Shown here: piece after piece, positions 1-8,334 of the stretch
Layout of the letters: each line of letters opens with the position of its first letter
How positions within the stretch are numbered: the stretch's first letter is position 1
Source: Planctomycetota bacterium
Lineage (GTDB): Bacteria; Planctomycetota; PLA2; JAEUHO01
DNA: 64,000 bases
NCBI GenBank assembly: GCA_020631815.1
Contig: JACKGW010000008.1
Location: forward strand, 62,001 to 126,000
Direction: 5' to 3'
Notes under the pieces: model-generated
The model's database searches: none
The model's input: only the letters and a program-made list of their open reading frames with translations
What the model was told of the DNA's origin: nothing
Translations under genes and position numbers: made by a program

Positions 1-1488
1 CTCGCCTTCGCCTGCTGGCTGGGCTGGCGCCTGGGCGGTGGGGCCAACACCAAGATCCCCGTCGGCATCCCGATCTTCGTGGCCGCCGCCGGCAACGACC
101 CGCGCTTCGCCAAGCTCGTCTCGCGCTACCTGATGAGCGCATGCTTCTGGCTGCTGCTGGGCAGCGCCTTCGGCCTGCTCGTCGCCTTCAAGCTGGTCGA
201 CCCCGAGCTGCTCACGGACTCGAGCGCCCTCACGTTCGGCCGCGTGCGTCCCGCGCACACCATGATCGTGCTGTTCGGCTGGGCCGGCCTCGCGCTCGTC
301 GGCATGGGCCTCTACGTGGTGGCCAAGTCGGCGTGGCTGCCCATGCACCAGCCCCTGCAGCGCTGGGAGCTGGGTGCGGGCAACCTGGCCTTGGCGCTCT
401 GGAACGCGGGTGTGGCCGGCGGGGTGCTGCTGCTCCTCTCGGGTCACGTCAACGCGGGCCGCGAGTACCGCATGTTCGTCTGGCCGGCCATGGTGCCCAT
501 CGCCATCGCGGTCCTGTTGCTCGCGGTCTTGGTCTATCGCCTCCTCGCGCGAAGGCAGGTGAAGGGCGTCTACATCTCGGGCTGGTTCATCCTCTCGGCC
601 CTGGTCTGGATCGCCGTGGTCGTCGTGATGGGCTACCAGCCGCGCTGGACCAGCGGCGTGGCCGACCGCGTCATCGACGGCTACTACATCCACAACGCCG
701 TAGGCATGTTCTTCACGCCGCTCGCGGTGGGCCTGACCTACTACGTGCTGCCCAAGCTGCTGAACAAGCCGATCTACAGCTACGCCCTCGGCGTGCTCGG
801 CTTCTTCACGCACATCGTCTTCTACACGGTCATCGGCACGCACCACTACGTCCACACGGCCATCCCGCAGTGGCTCGAGACGACCAGCGTGGTGTTCAGC
901 GTGGCCATGATCGTTCCGGTCTGGGCCAGCACGGGCAACTTCCTGCTCACCATGAAGGGAGAGCGCCTGGCCATCGCGCACAGCTACTCGCTGCCCTTCA
1001 TCGTGGTCGGCGTCATCGCCTACGGCGTGGCGTCGCTCCAGGGCAGCGCGGAGAGCCTGCCGTGGGTGCAGGAGACGCTGCACCTGACGCACTACACCGT
1101 GGGTCACGCACACTTCGCGATGTACGCCTTCGTCAGCTTCCTGGCGTGGGGCGCCATCTACGGCCTGCTGCCGCGGCTCACGGGCCGCGAGCCGCCCGTT
1201 GCGCTCGTGGGCGTGCACTTCTGGCTCGCGCTGGCGGGCATCCTCATCTACGTGCTGTCGATGTGCATCGGCGGTGAGCAGCAGGGCGCCGCCTGGGTGC
1301 AGGGCAAGTCGTTCATGGAGAGCGTGCGCCTGATGTCGCCCTACCTCGTGTGGCGTGCGGTGGGCGGCGTGCTCATGTTCGCGAGCCACATCTGCTTCGC
1401 CGTCGCGCTCTGGCGCATGCGACCGGGAGCGTTCTCCATGGCGTTCGGTCACCAAGGTGCATCCGGCCTTGGCCAGGGGGAGGCCTGA
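1..1488 (+). CDS. ccoN: cbb3-type cytochrome c oxidase subunit I, 5' end not in window
   Basis: Catalytic haem-copper subunit that reduces oxygen at a b3/CuB centre in the membrane. The frame is open from base 1 and the first start-like codon is GTG 79, so the true start is probably upstream, although CcoN-type similarity only becomes clear about eight residues after that GTG. Counting from GTG 79, RVRPAH (H60) is the low-spin haem ligand, YYIHNAVG (H205) and GTHH (H255/H256) fit the CuB site, and TVGHAHFAMY (H343/H345) carries the haem b3 and b ligands. More than ten hydrophobic segments are visible. The coding stretch upstream of GTG 79 is also hydrophobic and could be an extra membrane helix or part of a fused domain. 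ccoO begins 3 bp downstream. Confidence 0.95.
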   Translation, partial: LAFACWLGWRLGGGANTKIPVGIPIFVAAAGNDPRFAKLVSRYLMSACFWLLLGSAFGLLVAFKLVDPELLTDSSALTFGRVRPAHTMIVLFGWAGLALVGMGLYVVAKSAWLPMHQPLQRWELGAGNLALALWNAGVAGGVLLLLSGHVNAGREYRMFVWPAMVPIAIAVLLLAVLVYRLLARRQVKGVYISGWFILSALVWIAVVVVMGYQPRWTSGVADRVIDGYYIHNAVGMFFTPLAVGLTYYVLPKLLNKPIYSYALGVLGFFTHIVFYTVIGTHHYVHTAIPQWLETTSVVFSVAMIVPVWASTGNFLLTMKGERLAIAHSYSLPFIVVGVIAYGVASLQGSAESLPWVQETLHLTHYTVGHAHFAMYAFVSFLAWGAIYGLLPRLTGREPPVALVGVHFWLALAGILIYVLSMCIGGEQQGAAWVQGKSFMESVRLMSPYLVWRAVGGVLMFASHICFAVALWRMRPGAFSMAFGHQGASGLGQGEA

Positions 1489-1491
1489 GCC

Positions 1492-2112
1492 ATGGCGTTC
1501 AACATCCACCAGAGCCACAAGATGATCCTGCTCCTCCCGGCGGGCATGTACCTGCTGCTCGTGATCCTCTGTGCCGTCGTGCCGGCGGAGATCGAGCGCC
1601 AGCGCGAGGCACAGGCGCCGCCCGCGCCCGAGCATCCGCTCGTGGAGAAGGGCCGCGCCGTGTTCCGCCAGCTCAACTGCGGCGCGTGCCACACGCAGCA
1701 GGTGCGCGGTGACGAGCACCTGGCGCTGGAGATCGACGGCCGTCGCATCGTGCCCGTGCTCGCGGCCGACCGCCGCTTCGCCTCCGAGGCGACGGGCAGC
1801 GCGCACTACGACCACGAAGACCCGGCCATGATGGGCACCCAGCGCACGGGCCCGGACCTCACGGGCGTCGGCGCGCGACTCCCGGGCACCGCTTGGCACC
1901 ACTGGCACCTGCACGACCCGCGTGCCGTGTCGCCCGACAGCGTCATGCCGGCCTACCGCTTCCTCTACGTCGACGAGCTGCCCGCCGACGCGAAGGACTA
2001 CGAAGAGGTGGGCCGCATCGACGGTCTCACCGGCGGTCCCAAGCTGTACGCCACGCCCAAGGCCGTCGCGCTCGTCGAGTACCTGCTGTCCATGCAGGGG
2101 GTCAAGCGATGA
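1492..2112 (+). CDS. ccoO: cbb3-type cytochrome c oxidase subunit II (mono-haem)
   Basis: Membrane-anchored c-type cytochrome that passes electrons to CcoN. Of 206 aa, residues 10-30 form the N-terminal anchor. The haem site is CGACH (C63, C66, H67). The family signature MMGTQRTGPDLTGVG is at about 113-127, and WHHWHLHDPRAVSPDSVMPAY supplies the axial Met (M152). Length and motifs match the family. It starts 3 bp after ccoN and its TGA overlaps the ATG of the next small gene (ATGA), so translation is coupled. Confidence 0.96.
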   Translation: MAFNIHQSHKMILLLPAGMYLLLVILCAVVPAEIERQREAQAPPAPEHPLVEKGRAVFRQLNCGACHTQQVRGDEHLALEIDGRRIVPVLAADRRFASEATGSAHYDHEDPAMMGTQRTGPDLTGVGARLPGTAWHHWHLHDPRAVSPDSVMPAYRFLYVDELPADAKDYEEVGRIDGLTGGPKLYATPKAVALVEYLLSMQGVKR

Positions 2113-2351
2113 GCGCGCGACTCGACGCCTTCCCCCTGGCGCATCTCCAGGGGCCCATCGAGCCGTTCACGTGGGCCGTGCTCGGCGTGACGGGCCTGTT
2201 CGTCGCATGGACGATCGTGCGCGCGGTCCTCTACACGATCCGACCCGGTGAGGACGAGCCCGACCACATCAAGCGGTCGATCCTGACCGAGCCCCGGCAG
2301 ATCCACGTCGTTGCCCCCGCCGGCCGGGCCAGCCAGGAGCGGAGGCCATGA
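2109..2351 (+). CDS. small single-TM protein at the ccoQ position
   Basis: An 80-aa protein beginning at ATG 2109, which overlaps the ccoO stop (ATGA), and ending in the same ATGA arrangement with the next gene. It has one predicted membrane helix (about residues 20-42, FTWAVLGVTGLFVAWTIVRA) and a charged C-terminal tail. Size, topology and place between ccoO and the ccoP-like gene match CcoQ, a small accessory subunit that stabilises cbb3 oxidase. Sequence similarity to CcoQ is not evident, so the role rests on position. Confidence 0.75.
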   Translation: MSARLDAFPLAHLQGPIEPFTWAVLGVTGLFVAWTIVRAVLYTIRPGEDEPDHIKRSILTEPRQIHVVAPAGRASQERRP

Positions 2352-4501
2352 GCGAGTCCGCGAAGGAACCGATCAAGATCTACCTCGACGACCAGGACGA
2401 GCCGTTCCAGGTCGCCGAACCCCCGCTGCGCTTCTACTTCAGCACCATCCACCTCGCCGACGGCGAGCACACGCTGCGGGTCGAGGCCAGCAACGGGCTC
2501 GCACCGCCGACCGTGCGCAAGATCCCGTTCCAGGTTCGCAACGGCGTGGCGGTCACGGTCTCGGGCCTCGAGCCCAACCAGACCATCGGTGGCCAGGTCG
2601 AGCTGATCATCAACGCCTACGCGGGCAACACGGAGGTCGACTTCGAGCCCCGGCAGGCGGAGACGCCGCAGCCGATTCCCACGTGGGCGTGGGTGCTGTT
2701 GCTCGCGGTGGGGGCGTGGACGCTCTTCTACGTCATCAACCCACGATTGGCCTCGCGCGTGGCGGCGGCCGTCAGCGCACAGGCGCCGGCTGGCGGCGGC
2801 GAGCGCATCTACGTGGATACGTGTGCCCGCTGCCACGGCGAAGACGGCCGTGGCCAGCGCGACGCGGACGACCCGCAGACGCTGCGCGTCGCCGAGCTTC
2901 GCAACACCAAGAACCTCGCCGTCGCCGAGAACCCCTTCCGCTTGCTGTCGCGCGTGATCACCGGCGTGCCCAGCACCCAGATGCCCGCGTGGGGTCCGCT
3001 GCTCTCCAACGACGAGATCGTCGACGTGGTCAACCACGTCCGCACGGCGTGGGGGCACGATGCCTCCAAGATCCGCCTGCGGTTCCGCCATCCGCCCAAG
3101 GACATCGAGGTCCTCGAGTGCCACTTGGCCGAGGCGATGCGCCGCAAGGACCCGGTGCAGATGGCGGCTTGGGGCTGGCCCGAAGGCCTTCGCCCGACGC
3201 TCTTTCGTATCGGGGACGACAAGGGCGGCACCGTGGGCCGCGACGCCGTGACGGAGCGTTGGTCGCGCTACTTCCGCAACCTGTGCAACGGGGAGGTCAC
3301 CGACTTCCAGCTGCGCGAGGTGCGCTACGACTTCGAGCCGGAGACGGTGCAGCAAGAGGGCAGCTACGTCATCGCGATGGGGCGCATCTACCAGGAGTCG
3401 CGCACCGACGACGGCGAGATGGTCAGCGACAAGGGGCGCTTCATCCGCGTCTACCAGAAGCGTCGCGGTCTCTGGGGCCTGGCGCTGGACTTCGCGGACA
3501 TCCCGTTCGAGATCGGCTGCCCGGTGGACCCGCAGACCGGCGAGGTGTTGCCGCCTGCAGCGGAAGCGCCCGACGGCGATGCGCCGGCGCCCGCCCCCGG
3601 GCCCGGTCCGGCACCGTCAACCGACCTCGGCTACGCCGAGGTGCAGGCGCTGCTCGAAGGCCTCGGCAAGTCGGCCAAGACGGCGCCGCACGGCAACTTC
3701 TGGCAGAAGGACTACACCACGTTCGTGGACTTCGTGTTCGAGCACGAGACCGAGGCCGGGATGCGCAGCGTCCGGCTGCTCGTGCCTTGGCACAGTGCGG
3801 AGAGCAACCTCGTCCGCGCCATGCGCGGCGAGGACCTGATCGCGTGCGTGGGCTCGCAGCAGGTGGACATGCCCGTCCGCCGCATGCCCGTGGGCGTGCC
3901 GCCGCTCTCCGATGCCGACACCGACCGCCTCGCAGCGTGGATCGACGCGGGCTGTCCCGAGGTGGCCGGCCAGCCGAGCACGCTGCCCGATCGCCCCCCG
4001 TCCGAGCTGCTCTGCCCCCAGGGCGGCAGCGAGGGTCCGGGAGCCGGTGCCGGACCCGGTGGTCGTGTCGTCCACCCCGGGTGTGCCACCCTCGCGCCGG
4101 ACGCCCAGGGCGGGACGGTGCCCGGTGGCGCCCGTCCTCCCGGTGGCAACGACAGTGGATTCCCGCCGCCTGGCGGCGACGGTGGTGGATTTCCGCCGCC
4201 TGGCGGCAGCGGCGACGGTGGCTTCCCGCCGCCTGGCGGCAGCGGGGATGGCTTCCCGCCCCCGGGCGGGGGCGATGGTGGCTTCCCGCCCCCTGGTGGC
4301 GACGGTGGCTTCCCACCGCCCGGCGGCGACGGTGGCTTCCCGCCTCCCGGCGGCAGTGGCGATGGCGGGTTCCCGCCGCCTGGCGGCAGCGGCGACGGTG
4401 GCTTCCCACCTCCTGGTGGCGACGGCAGTGGCTTCCCGCCGCCGGACGGGGGCGGCAGTCCAGCTCCCGATTCACCGGGCGGGTTCCCGCCTCCGCGCTG
4501 A
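2348..4501 (+). CDS. large membrane-anchored mono-haem cytochrome c, CcoP-like, with FPPPGG-repeat tail
   Basis: A 717-aa protein in the ccoP position. Its order is: an N-terminal beta-rich Ig-like stretch (20-105); one TM helix (about 113-131); a cytochrome c domain with CARCH (C159, C162, H163) and a likely axial Met (M212, TQMPAWG); an NTF2/SnoaL-like region (about 250-385); a globular piece ending DADTDRLAAWIDAGCPE, resembling planctomycete cytochrome modules but without CxxCH; then about 170 residues of Gly/Pro low complexity with FPPPGG repeats. Ordinary CcoP carries two haems and is about 300 aa; only one haem site is seen here. Translational coupling upstream supports a role as the electron-input subunit, which is an inference. 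Confidence 0.8.
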   Translation: MSESAKEPIKIYLDDQDEPFQVAEPPLRFYFSTIHLADGEHTLRVEASNGLAPPTVRKIPFQVRNGVAVTVSGLEPNQTIGGQVELIINAYAGNTEVDFEPRQAETPQPIPTWAWVLLLAVGAWTLFYVINPRLASRVAAAVSAQAPAGGGERIYVDTCARCHGEDGRGQRDADDPQTLRVAELRNTKNLAVAENPFRLLSRVITGVPSTQMPAWGPLLSNDEIVDVVNHVRTAWGHDASKIRLRFRHPPKDIEVLECHLAEAMRRKDPVQMAAWGWPEGLRPTLFRIGDDKGGTVGRDAVTERWSRYFRNLCNGEVTDFQLREVRYDFEPETVQQEGSYVIAMGRIYQESRTDDGEMVSDKGRFIRVYQKRRGLWGLALDFADIPFEIGCPVDPQTGEVLPPAAEAPDGDAPAPAPGPGPAPSTDLGYAEVQALLEGLGKSAKTAPHGNFWQKDYTTFVDFVFEHETEAGMRSVRLLVPWHSAESNLVRAMRGEDLIACVGSQQVDMPVRRMPVGVPPLSDADTDRLAAWIDAGCPEVAGQPSTLPDRPPSELLCPQGGSEGPGAGAGPGGRVVHPGCATLAPDAQGGTVPGGARPPGGNDSGFPPPGGDGGGFPPPGGSGDGGFPPPGGSGDGFPPPGGGDGGFPPPGGDGGFPPPGGDGGFPPPGGSGDGGFPPPGGSGDGGFPPPGGDGSGFPPPDGGGSPAPDSPGGFPPPR
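4141..4497 (+). repeat. in-frame tandem repeats encoding FPPPGG units
   Basis: The 3' end of the CcoP-like gene is built of imperfect 27-39 bp tandem units encoding FPPPGG separated by DGG, SGDGG or similar Gly/Asp/Ser spacers. There are nine FPPPGG units followed by FPPPDG and a final FPPPR. Synonymous differences between units show they are not a very recent expansion. The tail is probably a flexible periplasmic or wall-spanning segment. Confidence 0.9.
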
Positions 4502-4612
4502 GCAGCGCTGCCACCGAGTCGATCGACGCGCGCGCGGCGCTGGACGTTCTTCTTCCGATCCGTGCGCGCGCGACCCATACTTCCGACCCGCCTTCGGCGG
4601 CGATGTCGATAC

Positions 4613-4689
4613 GCCCGCTTAGCTCAGTTGGTCAGAGCAACGGATTCTTAATCCGTGGGTCCTAGGTTCAAGTCCTAGAGCGGGCACCA
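4613..4689 (+). tRNA. tRNA-Lys (CTT)
   Basis: A full cloverleaf is visible: acceptor GCCCGCT pairs with AGCGGGC. The anticodon arm ACGGA-TTCTTAA-TCCGT places CTT at 34-36, and the T arm is CTAGG-TTCAAGT-CCTAG. The discriminator is A and the 3' CCA is encoded (4687-4689). It reads AAG codons. Confidence 0.96.
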
Positions 4690-4720
4690 TTTCCTGCGGG
4701 TGGTTGTTGGCGTGCGAGCA

Positions 4721-4814
4721 GGCGGCTCGCCGGATGCTCGGTCGCGCACCACCATCGGCTCCTCGAGTGAACAGACCACGAGTCGTCGCCGATGGTGGCG
4801 CGCTACCGTCGCCC
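4721..4814. repeat. dispersed palindromic repeat, copy A
   Basis: Shares two blocks with copy B at 21110-21238: a left block (GATGCTCGGTC...CCATCGGCTCCTCGAG) and a right block (CAGACCACGAGTCGTCGCCGATGG...CGCTACC). The copies differ by a 30-40 bp insertion in B between the blocks. The blocks form a hairpin (CACCATCGGC with GCCGATGGTG). Copy A has A/T where copy B has C/G in the same pair. It lies just downstream of tRNA-Lys. Confidence 0.8.
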
Positions 4815-4928
4815 CGACGAGCCGATGTGTGTCGGGTAGGCCTCGGATTGGGCGGCGAAGGTCGCTGGCACCGACAAGCGAGACAACCGCGATCGTGGTG
4901 GGGTGCTGCGCACCCCAAGGACGTGCCG

Positions 4929-5004
4929 GGTGAGACCTTCCCTTCACGCTCCGGAAGATGGCCTGATCGTCGGCGGCGTCACAGCGTGAAGTGAAGGTCT
5001 CACC
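4929..5004. repeat. 22-bp inverted repeat (long hairpin) upstream of the group II intron
   Basis: Arms 4929-4950 and 4983-5004 are complementary over 21 of 22 positions (GGTGAGACCTTC...CTTCACGCT against AGCGTGAAG...GAAGGTCTCACC) with a 32-nt spacer. The hairpin ends 37 nt before the predicted intron 5' end. There is no T-tract. It could be a terminator, a folded RNA or the remnant of a small element. The rest of 4815-5041 shows no gene. Confidence 0.75.
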
Positions 5005-5523
5005 TGGCTCGGTACACGAACGACAAGGATCCCGATCCACCGTGCGCCGGTCGTACCCCGGGGGGGGAGCCCGGGAATTCTTCCGCGAATCGCCGCGGTG
5101 AGCGTGCGCATGCGGGACGGTGGCCAGCGATTCGCGGAAGAAATCCCTGGCTCCGTGAAAGCGCCGTTGAACCGGTGAGGAGCAAGGAATGCAAGAGTCC
5201 TACGGCGAAGGGCTAGCCACCCACGCCGGCCCCGAGTCATGCGCCTCGACCCGCGAGGGTGGGGGTGAAGCGTTGACAGGGGTACGTGCAGGCCGGACGT
5301 CGAGCCGCGAAATGGGAATGAAGTTCGAGGGTGCCCACGCCGTACGGAGAGCGGAAGGCAACACGGGGCGGGCCGTCATGGCCAGGACCGCTCCGACCCC
5401 GCGCGGTCTGAGAACCCGAGCATGTACGGAAGCTCTTCACACGGGATGCGGGAGATCCCACGCCCGACCGGGTCGAGATGGTGACCCGGTCCGCGCCGTG
5501 AACCCGAGAGGGGTACTGCGGCG

Positions 5524-7022
5524 ATGAACGGGCGTGGGAAGTCGGACGACCCCGTAGTACCGGGGAACCCTGCGAACAAGGGTGGCGGTGCGCCGCGACC
5601 TGCGGAGCGGGGGGAGGGAAGGGGGTCGGCCAAGAGGAATCCGCCCAGGCGTACCAGGGACCGGACGCAGCGACGGGCCTCCCTGCAACAGGCGCTGGAC
5701 CGGATACGACAAGCAGCAGAACGGGACAAGACGCAACGGTTCACGACCCTCTGGCATCACGTCTACGACACCGACCGACTTCGGGAGGCCTACTTCAGCC
5801 TCAACCGCAAGAGCGCACCGGGCGTCGATCGGGTGACGTGGGAGGACTACGGGAAGGAGCTGGAGGCCAACCTCCAGGACCTCGCCGGACGCCTCCAGCG
5901 AGGGGGGTACCGGGCCCGCCCCGTGGAACGCACCTACATCCCGAAAGCGGACGGGCGTCAGCGCCCGATCGGCAAGCCCGTGTTGGAGGACAAGATCGTC
6001 CAACGCTCGGCGGCGGCGGTGGTAGGGGCGGTGTACGAGGTGGATTTCCTGGGATTCTCGTACGGGTTCCGACCGGGCCGCAAGCAGCACGACGCGCTGG
6101 ACGCGGTGACGGTGGGCATCACGCGGCGGAAGGTGAACTGGGTGCTCGATGCCGACATCCGTGGGTTCTTCGATGCCATCGACCACGGCTGGCTGGTGAA
6201 GTTCCTCGAGCACCGCATCGCGGACGAGCGCGTCCTACGCCATGTCAAGAAGTGGCTGGCAGCGGGCGTGATGGAGGATGGCGAGTGGGTTCAAGCGGAG
6301 AAGGGCTCTCCGCAGGGTGGCAGCATCAGCCCCCTGCTGGCGAACATCTATCTCCACTACGTGTTCGATCTGTGGGCGCATCAATGGCGACAGCGGCACG
6401 CGCAGGGTGACGTGATCATCGTGCGGTACGCGGACGACATCGTGATGGGCTTCCAGTACGCGGCGGACGGCGAACGGTTTCGGGAAGCGCTGGTGGAACG
6501 CTTTCGCCAGTTCGGCCTGGAGCTGAACACCGACAAGACGCGGATGATCGAGTTCGGGCGGTTCGCCGCGACGAACCGGCAACGACACGGCCAAGGGAAG
6601 CCGGAGAGTTTCGACTTCCTGGGGTTCACCCACATCTGCGCGAGGACGCGAGAGGGCTGGTTCCATGTCCTGCGCCGCACCACACGCTCGCGGCTCCGGG
6701 CGTACGCCCGCAAGATCCACGACGAGCTCCGACGCCGCACGCACGACCCGATCCGGGACGTGGGTGCCTGGCTGATGGCCTCGTGGAGGGGCTACGAGCA
6801 GTACCACGCCGTACCGGGCAACCTGGCGACCCTCTGGGCCCTGCGCGACGACCTGATCCGCCGATGGCGGCTCCGGCTACGTCGCCGCAGCCAAAGGGGC
6901 TACGTGACCTGGGAACGCATGGACACCCTCGCAAAGCGCTTCCTCCCGTACCCCGAACAGCGCACCCCTACCCGTACGAACGCTTGTGCGTTACCACTCA
7001 AGGCAGGAGCCCGGTGCGGTAG
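5524..7022 (+). CDS. ltrA: group II intron reverse transcriptase/maturase with an apparent C-terminal frameshift
   Basis: The protein helps the intron splice and copies it into DNA. The RT fingers and palm show SAPGVDRVTWEDY, FSYGFRPGRKQHDALDAV, GSPQGGSISPLLANIYL and the catalytic RYADDIVMGF. An X/maturase region follows (WLMASWRGYEQYH). The usual class ending HPYPYERLCVTTQGRSPVR is present but in the frame one base earlier, stopping at TAG 7020-7022. The switch falls near 6943-6945 and fits loss of one base. Without the shift the starting frame runs on to 7137, through domains V and VI and into flanking DNA, which is not a natural end. Either a sequencing error or a decayed intron would explain this. 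Confidence 0.85.
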
Positions 7023-7079
7023 TGCCGCACGCCGGGATCTGTGCGGGGGGCTCCGGGCAACCGGAGTCCCTACCGCGAC
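7007..7079 (+). ncRNA. group II intron domains V and VI
   Basis: Domain V (7007-7039) begins GAGCCCGGTGCGG, contains the AGC triad, and closes CCGCACGCCGGGATC. Domain VI follows with GGGGGCTCCGG-GCAA-CCGGAGTCCC and the 3' terminal CGCGAC. The order and spacing to the end of the maturase are typical of bacterial group II introns. Confidence 0.8.
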
Positions 7080-7181
7080 ACCGGGTTCGAGCCCGCAGCG
7101 TGCTGCACCTCCAGCCACGGCACCTACTCCATCGTGAAGCGCCACGCCGCAGACGTCGGAGGGCACACCGACAATGCGGGG

Positions 7182-8324
7182 ATGAGCTCACGAGTGCCCC
7201 CCAGGCGTGTGCAGGTGGAGCCGGGGAGTGGGCAGGTGCCGCGGGGCCGGGGGGCGGCGGATGCGCCGCCGGGTCGGTTCGAGGCGCGCTGGGTCGATGT
7301 GGACGACGAAGGACGCGAGGCCGCCGCAGCGCAGGGGGACGATGGCAGCTGCGTGGTGACGACGCTGGTCGAAGATGCCACGCGCAGCGCGATCTCGTGG
7401 AACGAGAGCCCCGACATCCCGTTCCGCGCTTCGCTCAACCCGTACCGCGGTTGCGAACACGGCTGTTCCTATTGCTACGCGCGGCCCTACCACGAGTTCC
7501 TCGGCTGGTCGGCGGGCCTGGACTTCGAGACCAAGCTCGCGGTGAAGTCCAACCTGGCGCGCTTGCTGCGCGAGGAGCTGGCCAGTCCCCGCTACGAGCC
7601 CGAGCCGATCGTATTCAGCGGGGTCACGGACGCGTGGCAGCCCGTCGAGCGACGGCTGGGGATCACACGTGCGTGCCTCGAGGTGCTGCTCGAAGCCGGC
7701 AACCCGGTGGGGGCCATCACCAAGAACCGGTTGATCACCCGCGACGCCGACCTCTTCGCGGCGCTGGCCTCGATGACGCGCGACGAACCGGCTACGACAG
7801 GCGCACGGGTGGCCGTCTCCGTCACCACGCTCGATGCGACGCTGGCGCGTGCGCTCGAGCCGCGCGCCTCGAGCCCGGCCGGTCGCCTGGACGCGATCGC
7901 CACGCTGGCGGCCGCTGGCGTCCCCACCCACGTCATGGTGGCTCCGGTCATCCCGGGCCTCACCGACCACGAGCTGCCCTCCATCCTCGAGGCCGCACGC
8001 AGGGCCGGAGCGCAGACCGCCTCCTACGTGTTCCTGCGACTGCCCCACGGCGTGGCGGATCTCTTCGAAGCGTGGCTCGAGCGGCACGTCCCGGATCGCA
8101 AGGCCAAGGTCATGAGCCGCGTACGCGATGCACGCGGCGGCGAGCGCAACGACGCGCGCCACCACGTGCGCTTCCGCGGCGAGGGGCCGTTCGCCGAAGG
8201 CGTGGCCGCGCTGTTCCGCACGACGGTGCGGCGCTTGGGCTTCGCGGAGCAAGCCGTGCCGTTCTCGACGGTCGCCTGGCGCCGACCCGGGCGGCAGGGT
8301 CAAGGCACCCTGTTCCCCTCCTGA
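7182..8324 (+). CDS. PA0069-family radical SAM protein (SplB-like)
   Basis: A 380-aa radical SAM enzyme with the [4Fe-4S] motif C91-x3-C95-x2-C98 in NPYRGCEHGCSYCYARPYHE, followed by FETKLAVK and ITKNRLITRD, both usual in the PA0069/Rv2578c family. The substrate of this family is unknown; similarity to spore photoproduct lyase suggests nucleic acid chemistry. ATG 7182 is chosen because the longer open frame from 7041 would begin inside the group II intron. It ends 11 bp from the convergent ComEC-like gene. Bases 7080-7181 hold no recognisable feature. Confidence 0.9.
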   Translation: MSSRVPPRRVQVEPGSGQVPRGRGAADAPPGRFEARWVDVDDEGREAAAAQGDDGSCVVTTLVEDATRSAISWNESPDIPFRASLNPYRGCEHGCSYCYARPYHEFLGWSAGLDFETKLAVKSNLARLLREELASPRYEPEPIVFSGVTDAWQPVERRLGITRACLEVLLEAGNPVGAITKNRLITRDADLFAALASMTRDEPATTGARVAVSVTTLDATLARALEPRASSPAGRLDAIATLAAAGVPTHVMVAPVIPGLTDHELPSILEAARRAGAQTASYVFLRLPHGVADLFEAWLERHVPDRKAKVMSRVRDARGGERNDARHHVRFRGEGPFAEGVAALFRTTVRRLGFAEQAVPFSTVAWRRPGRQGQGTLFPS

Positions 8325-8334
8325 AGGTCGGCGC

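Larger units (their letters stand above)
5042..7079 (+). mobile_element. group II intron with maturase ORF
   Basis: A retroelement RNA that self-splices and moves by reverse transcription. The predicted 5' end is GTGCGCC at 5042, fitting the GUGYG consensus. Domain I-type sequence includes GAGTCCTACGGCGAAGGGCT near 5196. The encoded protein begins at 5524, a domain V-like hairpin lies at 7007-7039, and domain VI has a GCAA loop. The predicted 3' end is CTACCGCGAC (7079). Both boundaries come from consensus and could be off by a few bases. No HNH endonuclease domain is seen. Confidence 0.85.

Noticed and set aside
4141..4497. Possible CRISPR-like array
   Set aside because: The repeats are in frame, short and without unique spacers; they encode FPPPGG. 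No CRISPR array is seen anywhere in the window.
7080..7110. T-arm-like GGGTTCGAGCCC after the intron, possibly a split tRNA
   Set aside because: No acceptor or anticodon arm can be built on either strand, with or without removing the intron.
7041..7181. Upstream extension of the radical SAM gene
   Set aside because: It would begin in domain V/VI of the group II intron and contains no family sequence; ATG 7182 is more sensible.
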